From CALLCD01 sp039196965 (GTDB lineage: Bacteria > Pseudomonadota > Alphaproteobacteria > Caulobacterales > Hyphomonadaceae), in NCBI GenBank assembly GCA_039196965.1, contig JBCCUK010000013.1, positions 33,190 to 97,189 of the forward strand: a DNA stretch of 64,000 nucleotides. Reading direction: 5' to 3'. Below the pieces are notes generated by a model, which was not told where the DNA came from, searched no databases, and saw only the letters and a list, made by a program, of their open reading frames with translations. Within the stretch, counting starts at the first letter, position 1. Each line of letters begins with the position of its first letter. This document shows, in pieces, positions 1 to 10,655 of the stretch. A program made the translations under genes and the position numbers.

Positions 1-13
1 TGTTTATCGGGTG

Positions 14-253
14 CTAATCTACAGGCAGTGTGAACAACACGCCTTGATGCAAAGCCAACTCGGCGGGGATGTGGTCGAACTTGAGTATGCCACCTTGTTT
101 GCCGTTCTTGCGGGCCCAGATTGCGCCAATTTCTCGGGCGGGACCTAGGATGTCTTTTCCGTTGTCATCTTGTCCGATGATGCGGGCAAAGCTGATCCGG
201 TGAAGTGGTTTGGATTTTGCCGATGCGCTTGATTTGTCTGTGTATGTCGTCAT
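14..253 (-). CDS. Small conserved element protein (79 aa), function unknown
   Basis: I place the start at the ATG at 253-251, because AAGGGGAC lies just upstream of it and nothing similar precedes the longer reading frame. The 79-residue product begins MTTYTDK and contains the stretch PLHRISFARIIGQDDNGK. From memory, proteins with this kind of sequence occur on alphaproteobacterial conjugative plasmids and elements, but I know no function. No signal peptide or membrane segment is visible. It is divergent from the coupling-protein gene, with a shared 318-base intergenic region. Confidence 0.55.
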   Translation of the reverse strand: MTTYTDKSSASAKSKPLHRISFARIIGQDDNGKDILGPAREIGAIWARKNGKQGGILKFDHIPAELALHQGVLFTLPVD

Positions 254-571
254 GGATTGTCCCCTTGAATTGAAATTGTCTGCCGGACCCATTCCGGCTG
301 ATGGGGCATCTTCAGAGGCAGGCGCATGAGGAACACGTTCAAGAGCTAACACGGATATGGAGCGGGCGGCTCTTGAAGGGGGTTCGCGTCCTGCATCACG
401 GTCCCATCCTGATTGCCGGATGTGTTTGGCAGACCTTCCAAACCTCAAGAGATACGGGGCTTAGAACAGCTCAGACCTATCAATTCTTATAGTACAAATT
501 TTGATAGATACTCGGCGTGTTCGCTGCGCCGTATACTGAGGGTCAAATTAGCAGGCAAAGGATACGTGCCC
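254..571. other. Divergent intergenic region of the element
   Basis: No convincing gene is seen here. Frames open through it only as upstream extensions of the two flanking genes, without ribosome binding sites. An AT-rich patch around 485-512, with a TATAGT-like hexamer near 489, could hold the promoter for the coupling-protein gene. A promoter for the leftward small gene must also lie here. Confidence 0.4.
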
Positions 572-2365
572 ATGTCTGTCAGACACAGACAACAATTGAC
601 CTCCTCCCGCAAAACTGAAAACCAAGTCGCAAGACACGCCAAGAGCCGCTTCCTAAGAATGCTGCAACGAATGAAGCAGGCAACCAGAGAAGTGCCGCTG
701 TTTACCTCGACCTTCGCGTTCTGGACGCTTTGGATTGGTGCGGTTGTTATTGGCCTATTCCTGATAGGGTTTGGGCTTTTGATCCTGCAATACGAGTATG
801 TCAGGAGTTACGAGGTCAGGGACTTCGTGAAGTTCTGGTTCGCCTGCTTCTGCTTATACCTCGCCGCCATACCGACCTATCTGACCTTAACAGGCAATTG
901 GGATATGTTCTTCACGTGGTGGGTGGTATCTGCTGAGAAGCGCAGAGATAAGTTTAGCTCCGTTACTACAAGTCTGCGTCTTGCCGTGATGCGTTTCGGC
1001 AATAATGAGCGCGGCTTCTTTATGACCATGGCACCGGAGACGGAGTTTCCGAAAAGGGCTGATCAGAAGATCACCTTTGAGGACGATCGTCATGTGACGC
1101 TGATTGCAGGCAGCAGGGCCGGGAAAGGACGCTCGGTCATTATCCCGAACCTCCTGCATTGGAGAGGATCCACCATTGTCTATGATCCGTCTGGGGAGAA
1201 CTATGCGGCGACGGCGGCGTATCGCCGGAATGTGCTCAAGCAAAAGGTGATCTTGCTAGACCCATTCGGTGTCACTGGGGAGAAAAGCGATAGCTGGAAT
1301 CCGATGGCAGAAGTGGATTTCGATCACGACCCACAAGCCATCGATAAATGCTACATGCTGGCTGAAAGCATCCACGCCCAATCGACACCTGATCCATACT
1401 GGACGCATGCCCCGAGAAAAATGCTCGCCATGTGTATGGCTTATGTCGGCACGCGCTCTGTTCCTGAGCAATGTCATCTAGGTACCGTGCGGGATCTTCT
1501 AATGACGGCGGAGCCTGAGGCGTTGTGGCTCGCGATGTCACGCAGTGAATCTTATCGCGGACTCATCCGAAAATTCGGGGAAGGTAATCAGAACCGCCAT
1601 GCAGATGAGTTGAATTCAACGTTGGAGATTTCTCGTACAGCCATGAAATGGCTAGACAGCGAAGTCATGGATAGCTTTGTCCAGCAGAGCAGTTTCTCGA
1701 TGCGGGAACTGAAAGAGGGCGATACGTCGATCTACATCACACTTCCTGCAGGGCAGGGGGAAACCTACAAGGCGTGGCTTCGGCTTCTGTTCAATGCTGC
1801 TTTTGAGGCGATGCAAGATACCTCCATACCCAAACCCGAGAACGACGTTCTATTTGTAATGGACGAGTTTCCATTGCTGGGACGGATGGACCGTATCAAG
1901 CGTGCGGCTGGGGAGGCGGCAAAGTTTGGGGTGAAGCTCTTTATCTGTGCGCAGGATATTACTCAGCTTAAAGAGCATTACGGGCAAGCGTGGGAGACCT
2001 TCGTTGCGAATTCAGGCTTGCTGATCATGTTCGCTAACAATGACCTCGAAACCCAAACCTATCTTTCAAATCGTCTGGGCAAGGAGAAATACACCAAGAC
2101 GAGCTATTCATCTGGGGTGCAATCGAGCTCATCAACCACCAGCACCGAGCTTAGAGAGGTCGCTCGGGCTGATGAGGTTGAAAAGCAAGTAAGCCGACAA
2201 GCCGGAGAAGCATTCTTCTTCCCAGCCGGGCATAAACCACTTCGCTTACCACGAGCCAATTATGATCAATGGGACATCTTTAAAAGACAGGTGCTGCAAG
2301 CAAGGAGACGTCCGCGCGATATAGAAGTGGCTTTACCAATAGACGTTGTAACGGCTGCAGAGTAG
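572..2365 (+). CDS. VirD4/TraG-type conjugative coupling protein
   Basis: Type IV coupling proteins are hexameric inner-membrane ATPases that bring the relaxase-DNA complex to the conjugation channel. The 597-residue product has two N-terminal membrane segments (about 44-73 and 86-107), a Walker A loop GSRAGKGRS at 180-188 followed by VIIPNLL, and a Walker B strand VLFVMDE at about 426-432, the arrangement of VirD4/TraG. I chose ATG 572, preceded by AAAGGA, instead of the in-frame ATG at 413, whose extra 53 residues look non-coding and have no SD. The length fits the family. No relaxase or mating-pair genes are visible nearby; they may lie left of the window. Confidence 0.88.
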   Translation: MSVRHRQQLTSSRKTENQVARHAKSRFLRMLQRMKQATREVPLFTSTFAFWTLWIGAVVIGLFLIGFGLLILQYEYVRSYEVRDFVKFWFACFCLYLAAIPTYLTLTGNWDMFFTWWVVSAEKRRDKFSSVTTSLRLAVMRFGNNERGFFMTMAPETEFPKRADQKITFEDDRHVTLIAGSRAGKGRSVIIPNLLHWRGSTIVYDPSGENYAATAAYRRNVLKQKVILLDPFGVTGEKSDSWNPMAEVDFDHDPQAIDKCYMLAESIHAQSTPDPYWTHAPRKMLAMCMAYVGTRSVPEQCHLGTVRDLLMTAEPEALWLAMSRSESYRGLIRKFGEGNQNRHADELNSTLEISRTAMKWLDSEVMDSFVQQSSFSMRELKEGDTSIYITLPAGQGETYKAWLRLLFNAAFEAMQDTSIPKPENDVLFVMDEFPLLGRMDRIKRAAGEAAKFGVKLFICAQDITQLKEHYGQAWETFVANSGLLIMFANNDLETQTYLSNRLGKEKYTKTSYSSGVQSSSSTTSTELREVARADEVEKQVSRQAGEAFFFPAGHKPLRLPRANYDQWDIFKRQVLQARRRPRDIEVALPIDVVTAAE

Positions 2366-2375
2366 GTGGACGATT

Positions 2376-2654
2376 ATGAAGCAGGTATTCGGTGCAAAAG
2401 CGGGTGAAACCTACGCTAGCCGTAAGGAAGCCCTTGAGGCTCAGGCCAAAGCCATAGAGGAGCGCTTGCTAACGCCACAAACGCCACAACCCCGCCTTCA
2501 ACCAAAGGGACAGGTCGCCGCCTCGGGAAATGCGATTGCCAGATCGGAACTTGAGAAGACGCGAGTTGATATCGGCGCTGAGCTTAAGAGCATCCAAAAA
2601 GATATGGAGAAACGCAAGGCTGTCAGCGCACCGAGTAAAGTGAAGACGCTCTAA
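2376..2654 (+). CDS. Small hydrophilic element protein (92 aa)
   Basis: The gene starts 10 bases after the coupling-protein stop, with AGGTGGA before its ATG, so the two are probably cotranscribed. The product is charged and rich in Ala, Lys and Glu, is likely helical in its N- and C-terminal thirds, and has a Pro/Gln linker (TPQTPQPRLQPK) near residues 33-44. It has no signal peptide or membrane segment. I do not recognise the family. Its position suggests a conjugation accessory role, but that is inference. The 293 bases after it contain no gene I can support. Confidence 0.5.
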   Translation: MKQVFGAKAGETYASRKEALEAQAKAIEERLLTPQTPQPRLQPKGQVAASGNAIARSELEKTRVDIGAELKSIQKDMEKRKAVSAPSKVKTL

Positions 2655-2947
2655 GGGAAGTCATTAGTCGCTCTCTATCATCGATCGCGTCAATTATGCA
2701 TTTCACACGAGCAATCCAGAATACGGTTCCTTCCAGCCAGGTTTCACCGAAGAGTCCACGCTAGATCGCAAATGTAATAGCCGCCAATACTAGCGGGTAT
2801 TCCGAAGAGTTCACTAGTCGCCGAGATTTCGCTTCGCTGTCGCAGCAAACCACAGCTTTGTTTGGCGTTACATCAAATACTAAATGATTGCGAACTAGTT
2901 TTACCTTACACTCATAGGTGGAATCTGAATCAACGTGAGTGTTCATT

Positions 2948-5584
2948 ATGATAGATAATGAAAGGCCAAAGACAGTTCTCGAGACAATATTGGACTGGTC
3001 GCTGGATCGCCCGGGATGGCAAAGAGATGCTCTTCGAAGAATTATCGTGGGCGGAACGCCCACAGCCGATGACATCAAGGAACTTTTGGCGCTTTGCAAG
3101 GCTGAAAATGGAGGAGAGCCCACTATTGAAGTGCCTATTCCTCTTACCGCTGAACATTTGCCTGTCGACCCTGGCGAAGGAGAATCGATTCAACTGGTGT
3201 CGTTAAGCGACGTTGTCGGTGTGAACCAACTTGCCCCAGAGCAAGAGTTAAATATGGAATCTGCAGGTCTGACTATAATTTATGGACCGAACGGTAGTGG
3301 GAAGTCCGGCTATACCCGAATCGTGAAGAAGGCATGTCGAGCACGTCATGCTGGCGAGATTATGCCAGATGTGTACAAGCCGTCCCCGACTGGAAATGCT
3401 ACGGCAAACCTTTCTATAAAGCGAGCTGATGGAAAAACCACGTCGATTGACTGGGAAGATGATGGTGCTCCACCAGCGCTATTATCTGCGATAACAGTCT
3501 TCGACCGCGAGTGCGCATCTGTGCATATTCGCAAGAAAAACGAAGTTTGGTTTCGTCCCTTCGGGCTAGATATTCCGGACGATTTAGCAGGTGTATGTCA
3601 GAGTCTAAAGCAGTCGCTCGAAGTAGAACGAACCGCACTGCAGGAAAAACGAAGTTCAGTATTTGATGACCCAATATGGTCCGAGGGTTCATCTATCGGA
3701 AAAGCCATATCGAACCTGAAAGCAGGTACAGACATTGAGGCCATATTCTCCGAGACTGAATTTACAACTGAAAACGAAACCCGATTGGTTCAACTTCGCA
3801 ATGATTTGCAACAAGATAGTCAAGTAGCCGCAACAAAGCAGCGTCAGATCGCCAATCAACTCGATCAGTTAGCGCACTATCTAGAAACTATAACCGTACC
3901 CTGCACACGCGAATATCTTGATTTAGTGTTTCATACAAACGAGACGGCAGTCGCCGCGCGTAACGTTGCCGCGAATGCTGCCACTACCGCATTTGGTGAT
4001 TTAGAGTTGGAAGGCGTTGGCGAGGAAGTTTGGCGTGCGCTTTGGGAGTCGGCACGTGACTACTCGAAAGTGGCGATCAAAGACGGTCTCGCCTTTCCAC
4101 CAGCATCTGGTGATGTATGCGTTTTATGTCATCAGAGGATCGACGATGTAGCTGAGAAACGACTGTTGGGGTTCGAGGAATTTATTCGACAAGACACCCA
4201 AGCCAAAGCAATTGCAGCTGAAGCGGATAGAGATCAAAAGCTCACGGAGTTAGCCAATTTTGATATTCATGCGAAGAAAGTAGCCCACCAACGCAAGGCT
4301 TTAGCAGACATAAATCCCATATTGGCTAAACGTGTTTTGCGTTACCTAGCGATCGCGCGTCTGCGCCAAAGGCAAGCGATATCACAAATCGAGAAGCAAT
4401 TACCGAAGAGCCTTACGGAGTTGCCGGAAAGTCCAGTCGACGAGATTAAATCTGCTGCTAGTTCTATGCGTAGATACGCAGAGTCATTATTGGCAGATTC
4501 CGGAGGATCCGAAAGACAGGCTCTTGCCGACGAGTTGGCTGAGCTTCAGGACATCAAGCAAGCTCGCAAACTTCGCGACATTGCGGAGGTAGAATGTGCA
4601 CGTCTTAAATCGTTCGCAATCGTGGATCGTTGCTTGTCGAGCGTCCAGACTACAGCAATAACTCGATTGGGAAATTCAATTGCGGATGACTTGATTACGC
4701 CTTTGATGCGCGACCGTTTTCGCGAAGAGATTAGTGAACTTGCGGGGTCCCGTGTTCGGGTGGAGGTCGTTAGAAAAGGCGGGAAATTCGGTTCCCCGCA
4801 ATATGGGGTTCAACTCTATGCTAATCCAAAAGCAAATGTGGCAGATGTTCTTAGTGAAGGCGAGCAGACTTGTGTTGCGCTTGCATCTTATCTCACCGAG
4901 TTGGCGAACGCCTCACACAATTCCGCCTTGGTGTTCGATGACCCCGTAACATCTTTGGATCACAGATGGAGAAACAGAGTTGCCAAGCGACTCGCTAAAG
5001 AGGCCGGCCTTCGACAAGTTGTGATCTTCACCCATGATCTGATCTTTGTAAACGATCTTGTGCAAATGGCGATTGGCCAAGAGACTCCGCTAGGGTTAGC
5101 GCATCTTTCGCGAGGAGAGGCGGGAGTTGGAATAGTCAATGACAATTTACCTTGGAGAGCTTCAGGCGTTCGAGACCGCATCGACAAACTAGAAAAAGAC
5201 GCACGTGCTGCAAAGCTTTTGCATCAAGCAGAAGAGGAAGAGCAATATCGACAGAGCGCACATGTCATTTATGATCGGTTGCGCGCAGCTTGGGAAAGAG
5301 CGCTTGAAGACATACTCTTTGCAGGCGTAATCCTGAGACATCGTGATTATATTGATCCAAAACGTCTTCACCAACTGTCGGTCTTAGACGAGTCTGATAT
5401 TAGCGCCTTCGCAGCTGGGTATAAGAAATGCTGCGATTACGTAGAGTCCCACGATCCATCTCGTGGAAGAGATGCAGAGCCTCCGGATCCTGATGAGATC
5501 ATGAACGACATTAGTGCGCTCAAAAATTGGTCGTCGGATTTGCGTACCAAGATGAACGCCGTAAAACTACCGTCGAAACCGTAG
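2948..5584 (+). CDS. RloC/PrrC-like AAA_13 ATPase, candidate anticodon-nuclease defence protein
   Basis: The 878-residue product has an ABC/SMC-like ATPase head split by long coiled coils: Walker A GPNGSGKS at 113-120, a CxxC pair (C391, C394) in the central coiled region like a zinc hook, the ABC signature LSEGEQ at 635-640, Walker B LVFDD ending at D664-D665, and a THD switch motif soon after. This order is that of RloC, a phage-responsive tRNA anticodon nuclease. The C-terminal region holds R779-x3-E783 and a later H835, which could be the R-x3-E...H nuclease triad; this assignment is mine and unproven. ATG 2948 (GTGAG upstream) is preferred over GTG 2939. It stands alone as cargo between conjugation and recombinase genes and is AT-rich. 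Alternatives are an uncharacterised AAA_13 protein without nuclease activity or an SMC-like protein. Confidence 0.7.
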   Translation: MIDNERPKTVLETILDWSLDRPGWQRDALRRIIVGGTPTADDIKELLALCKAENGGEPTIEVPIPLTAEHLPVDPGEGESIQLVSLSDVVGVNQLAPEQELNMESAGLTIIYGPNGSGKSGYTRIVKKACRARHAGEIMPDVYKPSPTGNATANLSIKRADGKTTSIDWEDDGAPPALLSAITVFDRECASVHIRKKNEVWFRPFGLDIPDDLAGVCQSLKQSLEVERTALQEKRSSVFDDPIWSEGSSIGKAISNLKAGTDIEAIFSETEFTTENETRLVQLRNDLQQDSQVAATKQRQIANQLDQLAHYLETITVPCTREYLDLVFHTNETAVAARNVAANAATTAFGDLELEGVGEEVWRALWESARDYSKVAIKDGLAFPPASGDVCVLCHQRIDDVAEKRLLGFEEFIRQDTQAKAIAAEADRDQKLTELANFDIHAKKVAHQRKALADINPILAKRVLRYLAIARLRQRQAISQIEKQLPKSLTELPESPVDEIKSAASSMRRYAESLLADSGGSERQALADELAELQDIKQARKLRDIAEVECARLKSFAIVDRCLSSVQTTAITRLGNSIADDLITPLMRDRFREEISELAGSRVRVEVVRKGGKFGSPQYGVQLYANPKANVADVLSEGEQTCVALASYLTELANASHNSALVFDDPVTSLDHRWRNRVAKRLAKEAGLRQVVIFTHDLIFVNDLVQMAIGQETPLGLAHLSRGEAGVGIVNDNLPWRASGVRDRIDKLEKDARAAKLLHQAEEEEQYRQSAHVIYDRLRAAWERALEDILFAGVILRHRDYIDPKRLHQLSVLDESDISAFAAGYKKCCDYVESHDPSRGRDAEPPDPDEIMNDISALKNWSSDLRTKMNAVKLPSKP

Positions 5585-5803
5585 TTCATTTAGAAAAGAG
5601 CCAATATCTTTCGGGCTCTCACCTGCTTTATCCCGCGGCATAGTGGTAAAGCACTGAAATTTATCGAAGCCGTTGAAGATAAAATTGTTCTTGAGTTTCC
5701 TCCGTACACGGAATATGTTCTCTTTTTGTTCTTTTGGGCGAAAGTTCTGAGAACCTATAGCCCCAACAACTAAACCCAAGATCTCAAGGAAGGAGATGCG
5801 CCC

Positions 5804-6115
5804 ATGAGCAATCATGACGATGGCACCCCTGTGCCAAAAATCAAGGAAAATACACACGATGATATGACATGGCTTACTGGTAAGACCGCCGATGGCGTAG
5901 ATCTGTGTTCCTACCGGGAGCACCTTAAGGATATCGAGCTTACGGACAAGGAAGCCGACGAGCTTTTGGCAATCCTTTGGAACATCATGTCCCATTTCGT
6001 CGATTTGGGGTTTGGGGTCGATGCGATCAGCTTGATCGAGCATCTCTCAGATCCTGAGCCATGTGGACAAGAGCCTGCGATTTGTCGTGCGGAATCCGCT
6101 GATGTGGTAGAATGA
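5804..6115 (+). CDS. Small acidic protein upstream of the recombinase (103 aa)
   Basis: A strong SD (AAGGAGATG) precedes the ATG. The product is acidic, with a predicted helical core (residues about 36-75) and the sequence ELTDKEADELLAILWNIMSH. It has no signal peptide or membrane helix. It sits 33 bases before the serine recombinase, so it is probably in the same operon. I do not recognise the family. A recombination directionality factor would fit the place, but there is no sequence evidence for that. The 219 bases before it show no other gene. Confidence 0.55.
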   Translation: MSNHDDGTPVPKIKENTHDDMTWLTGKTADGVDLCSYREHLKDIELTDKEADELLAILWNIMSHFVDLGFGVDAISLIEHLSDPEPCGQEPAICRAESADVVE

Positions 6116-6148
6116 AAACTATAATCCTTCCCTAGAAAGTGAGCGCTG

Positions 6149-7785
<1,637 letters not shown>

Positions 7786-7869
7786 ATCTGAATTTTGAAC
7801 GGGAGGGATAGTCTCCCGCGCTGGGTCGATCAAGTGCCCGGCATGATATTTATCGAACCGGCGAACTCC

Positions 7870-8388
7870 CTATTCAGGAGGGTTCTCCAGATCTTCATCA
7901 TCATCGAGGTCGATGTCGTCATCGTCTTCGAGGTCGAAGGCGTCATCCTCATCATCGGTCAGCAGCGTTGCGTCGTCATCGTCGTCGACACCGCCTTCTG
8001 AGAACCCGGAGGGCACGGTGCCACCGCTTTCGTCATCCTCGCTGTCCACGTCGTCCATGGGGATCGTTGCTTCATCCTCATCGCCGAGTTCGGCGACTGT
8101 TTCTTCTTCGCCTTCATCCTCGTCATCGGGATCAACAGCCTTCACCTCGGCGTCATCGTCCTCGGACTGGTCGTCCGCTTTCTCGGCCTTGAGCTCTTCA
8201 TCTTCAGGCTCGGCCTCTTCTTCCGCTTTAGGGGCTGGTTTTTCAGGCTTAGCCGCCGTCGCGTCAAAGAAGGACAGTTGGTACTCTTTTTGGGTATATG
8301 GCGAAACAATGGGATCTTTATTGAGATCGTAGAAATTCTTGCCGGTTTCGGGGCAAGTTCTCTTTGTTCCTAGGTCTGATTTTGCCAC
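7870..8388 (-). CDS. FYDLN-acid family protein (TIGR02300)
   Basis: The product (172 aa from GTG 8388, SD GGGAGA) begins VAKSDLGTKR and carries the family hallmark CPETGKNFYDLNKDPIVSPY, a zinc-ribbon-like CP motif followed by FYDLN. After about residue 60 it becomes an extremely acidic low-complexity tail of Asp/Glu with few hydrophobic residues. The family is almost confined to Alphaproteobacteria, and no biochemical role is established. It commonly sits next to aroA, as here, with the two genes divergent. The longer reading frame to 8559 would run into the divergent region and has no supporting SD. Confidence 0.88.
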   Translation of the reverse strand: MAKSDLGTKRTCPETGKNFYDLNKDPIVSPYTQKEYQLSFFDATAAKPEKPAPKAEEEAEPEDEELKAEKADDQSEDDDAEVKAVDPDDEDEGEEETVAELGDEDEATIPMDDVDSEDDESGGTVPSGFSEGGVDDDDDATLLTDDEDDAFDLEDDDDIDLDDDEDLENPPE

Positions 8389-8500
8389 GAGGGGGATCTC
8401 CCGCGATTTCAAGAAAAGATGCGAGCGCTTGCCATGAACGTTCGGCGCTGTCAAAGCCCTTTCGCCACTTCTTGATGATGAAAAGCAGAGAGCTCTGCAA

Positions 8501-9820
8501 ATGCTGACTTCATATCCCGTTTCAACCCTATCCGGGGCCATCCGCGCGCCGGGCGACAAGTCGTGCTCTCACAGGGCGCTTATCCTGTCTGGTCTCGCAC
8601 AAGGAAAGTCCCGGATCACCGGGCTACTTGAAGGGGACGACGTCCTTCGAACAGGCGCGGCAATGGCCGCATTGGGTGCAGAGATAGAGCAAAAGGGCAA
8701 AGGCGAATGGTCCGTACACGGCGTTGGTGAGACCGGTCTGGTTTCGCCAGAGCAGTCGTTGGATTTCGGCAATTCTGGAACAGGATCCCGCCTTTTGATG
8801 GGTGCGATGGCCGGTTATGCGGTTGAGGCGGAGCTCATAGGCGACGCCAGCCTCTCAAGCCGCCCCATGAAGCGGATCATCGACCCTCTGACGGATATGG
8901 GTGCTGAGTTCGACGCGAGTGAGGGAGGCCGCTTTCCGTTGACGCTGACGGGCAAGCAGAACTTGAGCGCCATTGACTATACGCCGCCCCACGCCTCGGC
9001 GCAGGTGAAGTCGGCTGTCCTCCTTGCTGGACTGAACGCCTCCGGGACGACGACTGTCATTGAAGCGCGCATGACCCGGGATCATACCGAGCGCATGCTG
9101 CGCGGTTTCGGGGCTGAGCTTACAGTAAAGCGTGAGCCCGGGGAGAGAATTGTCTCGATCGACGGCGGCCAGCGACTTCAGGCGCAGGAGACGCAGGTGC
9201 CGGGCGATCCATCATCGGCAGCCTTTCTGATTGCTGCGGGCCTGATCTCGCCTAAGGGTGATGTCACGGTTGAGGGCGTCATGTCGAATGAGACCCGCGA
9301 CGGCTTCTTCCGGATTGCTGAACGCATGGGCGGCGTGCTGGGGGCGGAATCTGTGGGGGAGGCGGCAGGCGAGCGGTTAATAGACCTCGCCGCAGCATCA
9401 TCCCGCTTTAATGGCATTGGCGTCCCGGAAGACATCGTTCCCGCCATGATCGATGAGTTTCCCATTCTTGCGGTCATCGCCGCCTTCGCTGACGGCGAGA
9501 CCCGGGTCACCGGGGCAAAGGAGCTGCGGGTGAAAGAGACCGATCGCATTACAGCAATTGTCGACATGCTGCGGGTAAACGGTGTTGAGGTAGAAGACCT
9601 CGAGGATGGATTTGTTATCCAGGGCTGCGGCGGGCCTCCGAAAGGAGGTGGCACCGTGGAAACCCGCCACGACCATCGCATCGCCATGAGCGCGCTCGTT
9701 ATGGGTACGGCGACGCAGAACCCCGTGAGCATCGACGATGCATCCATGATCGCCACAAGCTATCCGGAATTTGTTGAGCATATGCAGAGCCTTGGGGCGG
9801 ATATCCGCAAAGAGCACTGA
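8501..9820 (+). CDS. aroA: 3-phosphoshikimate 1-carboxyvinyltransferase (EPSP synthase)
   Basis: The enzyme joins shikimate 3-phosphate and phosphoenolpyruvate in the sixth step of the shikimate pathway. The 439-residue length is normal. The sequence has the four class II EPSPS signatures: GDKS at 18-21, SAQVK, RDHTE and NETR. Within the PEP-site loop (GNSGTG, 90-95) residue 93 is Gly where the tolerant CP4 enzyme has Ala. A small hairpin (arms GCAGA/TCTGC, 8485-8498) lies just before the ATG. It heads the aroA-cmk-rpsA run; cmk begins 41 bases downstream. Confidence 0.97.
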   Translation: MLTSYPVSTLSGAIRAPGDKSCSHRALILSGLAQGKSRITGLLEGDDVLRTGAAMAALGAEIEQKGKGEWSVHGVGETGLVSPEQSLDFGNSGTGSRLLMGAMAGYAVEAELIGDASLSSRPMKRIIDPLTDMGAEFDASEGGRFPLTLTGKQNLSAIDYTPPHASAQVKSAVLLAGLNASGTTTVIEARMTRDHTERMLRGFGAELTVKREPGERIVSIDGGQRLQAQETQVPGDPSSAAFLIAAGLISPKGDVTVEGVMSNETRDGFFRIAERMGGVLGAESVGEAAGERLIDLAAASSRFNGIGVPEDIVPAMIDEFPILAVIAAFADGETRVTGAKELRVKETDRITAIVDMLRVNGVEVEDLEDGFVIQGCGGPPKGGGTVETRHDHRIAMSALVMGTATQNPVSIDDASMIATSYPEFVEHMQSLGADIRKEH

Positions 9821-9861
9821 CATCGCTTGACAATCCAGCGCCCGCCTTGCACCTCGCCGCG

Positions 9862-10503
9862 ATGACCAAGGGGCCTGTTATCGCCATCGACGGAACGCTT
9901 GCCTCCGGCAAGGGCACCATTGCCCGTCGGATCGCCGCCGATTTCGATCTGCCGCACATGGATACCGGCGCGCTGTATAGAGCGACAGCTCTGGCCGCGA
10001 TGCGCACGGGCACCGATCTCGGCGATGAGCACGCGGTGGCGCGCATCGCCGCCGATCTCGACGTTTCGGCATTCAGGGATCATGAGCTGAGAACGGCGGG
10101 GGTCGGCCAGGCGGCGTCTAAAGTGGCAGTGCTCTCGGCAGTTCGCGCCGCGCTCCTAGATCTCCAGCGGAGTTTTGCCGGACAACCAAGCGGTGCGGTT
10201 CTAGATGGGCGGGATATCGGTACGGTCATTTGCCCGAATGCGACGGTAAAGCTCTGGATAGATGCCGATATTGCAGAGCGTGCACGGCGGCGGCGCATCG
10301 AACTTGAAGCATCGGGCCAGTCCATCTCTCAGGACGAAATGATCGCCCAACTGCAAGAAAGAGATGCCCGCGACCGGTCTCGGGCAACAGCGCCCATGCA
10401 AAAGGCCGACGATGCGGTGTTGATCGATACGACTGATCTCGATATAGACGCGGCTGTGGATAAGGCGCGGGCCGTCATCAAGGCAGCTCTCGCTCATGAA
10501 TAA
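9862..10503 (+). CDS. cmk: Cytidylate kinase
   Basis: Cytidylate kinase phosphorylates CMP and dCMP to the diphosphates. The 213-residue product starts MTKGPVIAIDG, with the P-loop GTLASGKGT at 11-19; the usual Pro after DG is Thr here. Downstream come HMDTGALYRA and GRDIGTVICP, both conserved in Cmk. I take ATG 9862, because an upstream TTG (9847) would add five residues to a normally short N-terminus. The gene lies between aroA and rpsA, as in many proteobacteria. Confidence 0.95.
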   Translation: MTKGPVIAIDGTLASGKGTIARRIAADFDLPHMDTGALYRATALAAMRTGTDLGDEHAVARIAADLDVSAFRDHELRTAGVGQAASKVAVLSAVRAALLDLQRSFAGQPSGAVLDGRDIGTVICPNATVKLWIDADIAERARRRRIELEASGQSISQDEMIAQLQERDARDRSRATAPMQKADDAVLIDTTDLDIDAAVDKARAVIKAALAHE

Positions 10504-10655
10504 TGGCGGTCTCTAGTCGGGTCCTATTGGGCATTGGCTAAAACCAAAGGATCGCGCCCACATCCAGATTTATCATTTCTAACCCTCTCGCGGAGCAGGG
10601 CGCTTTTGCTTGTTAAAAAAGCTCGGAGCCCCGTTTTCCGCATCTTGGAGCATCC

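Noticed and set aside
413..571. N-terminal extension of the coupling protein from ATG 413
   Set aside because: No SD, unlike-protein composition and the ATG 572 with AAAGGA gives a normal N-terminus before TM1.
2761..3123. Minus-strand frame of 120 residues before the RloC-like gene
   Set aside because: It overlaps the real gene's start and has no SD or domain.
7913..8332. Long plus-strand frame rich in serine opposite the FYDLN gene
   Set aside because: It is the antisense shadow of the Asp/Glu-rich tail (GAT/GAC/GAA read backwards gives Ser-type codons).
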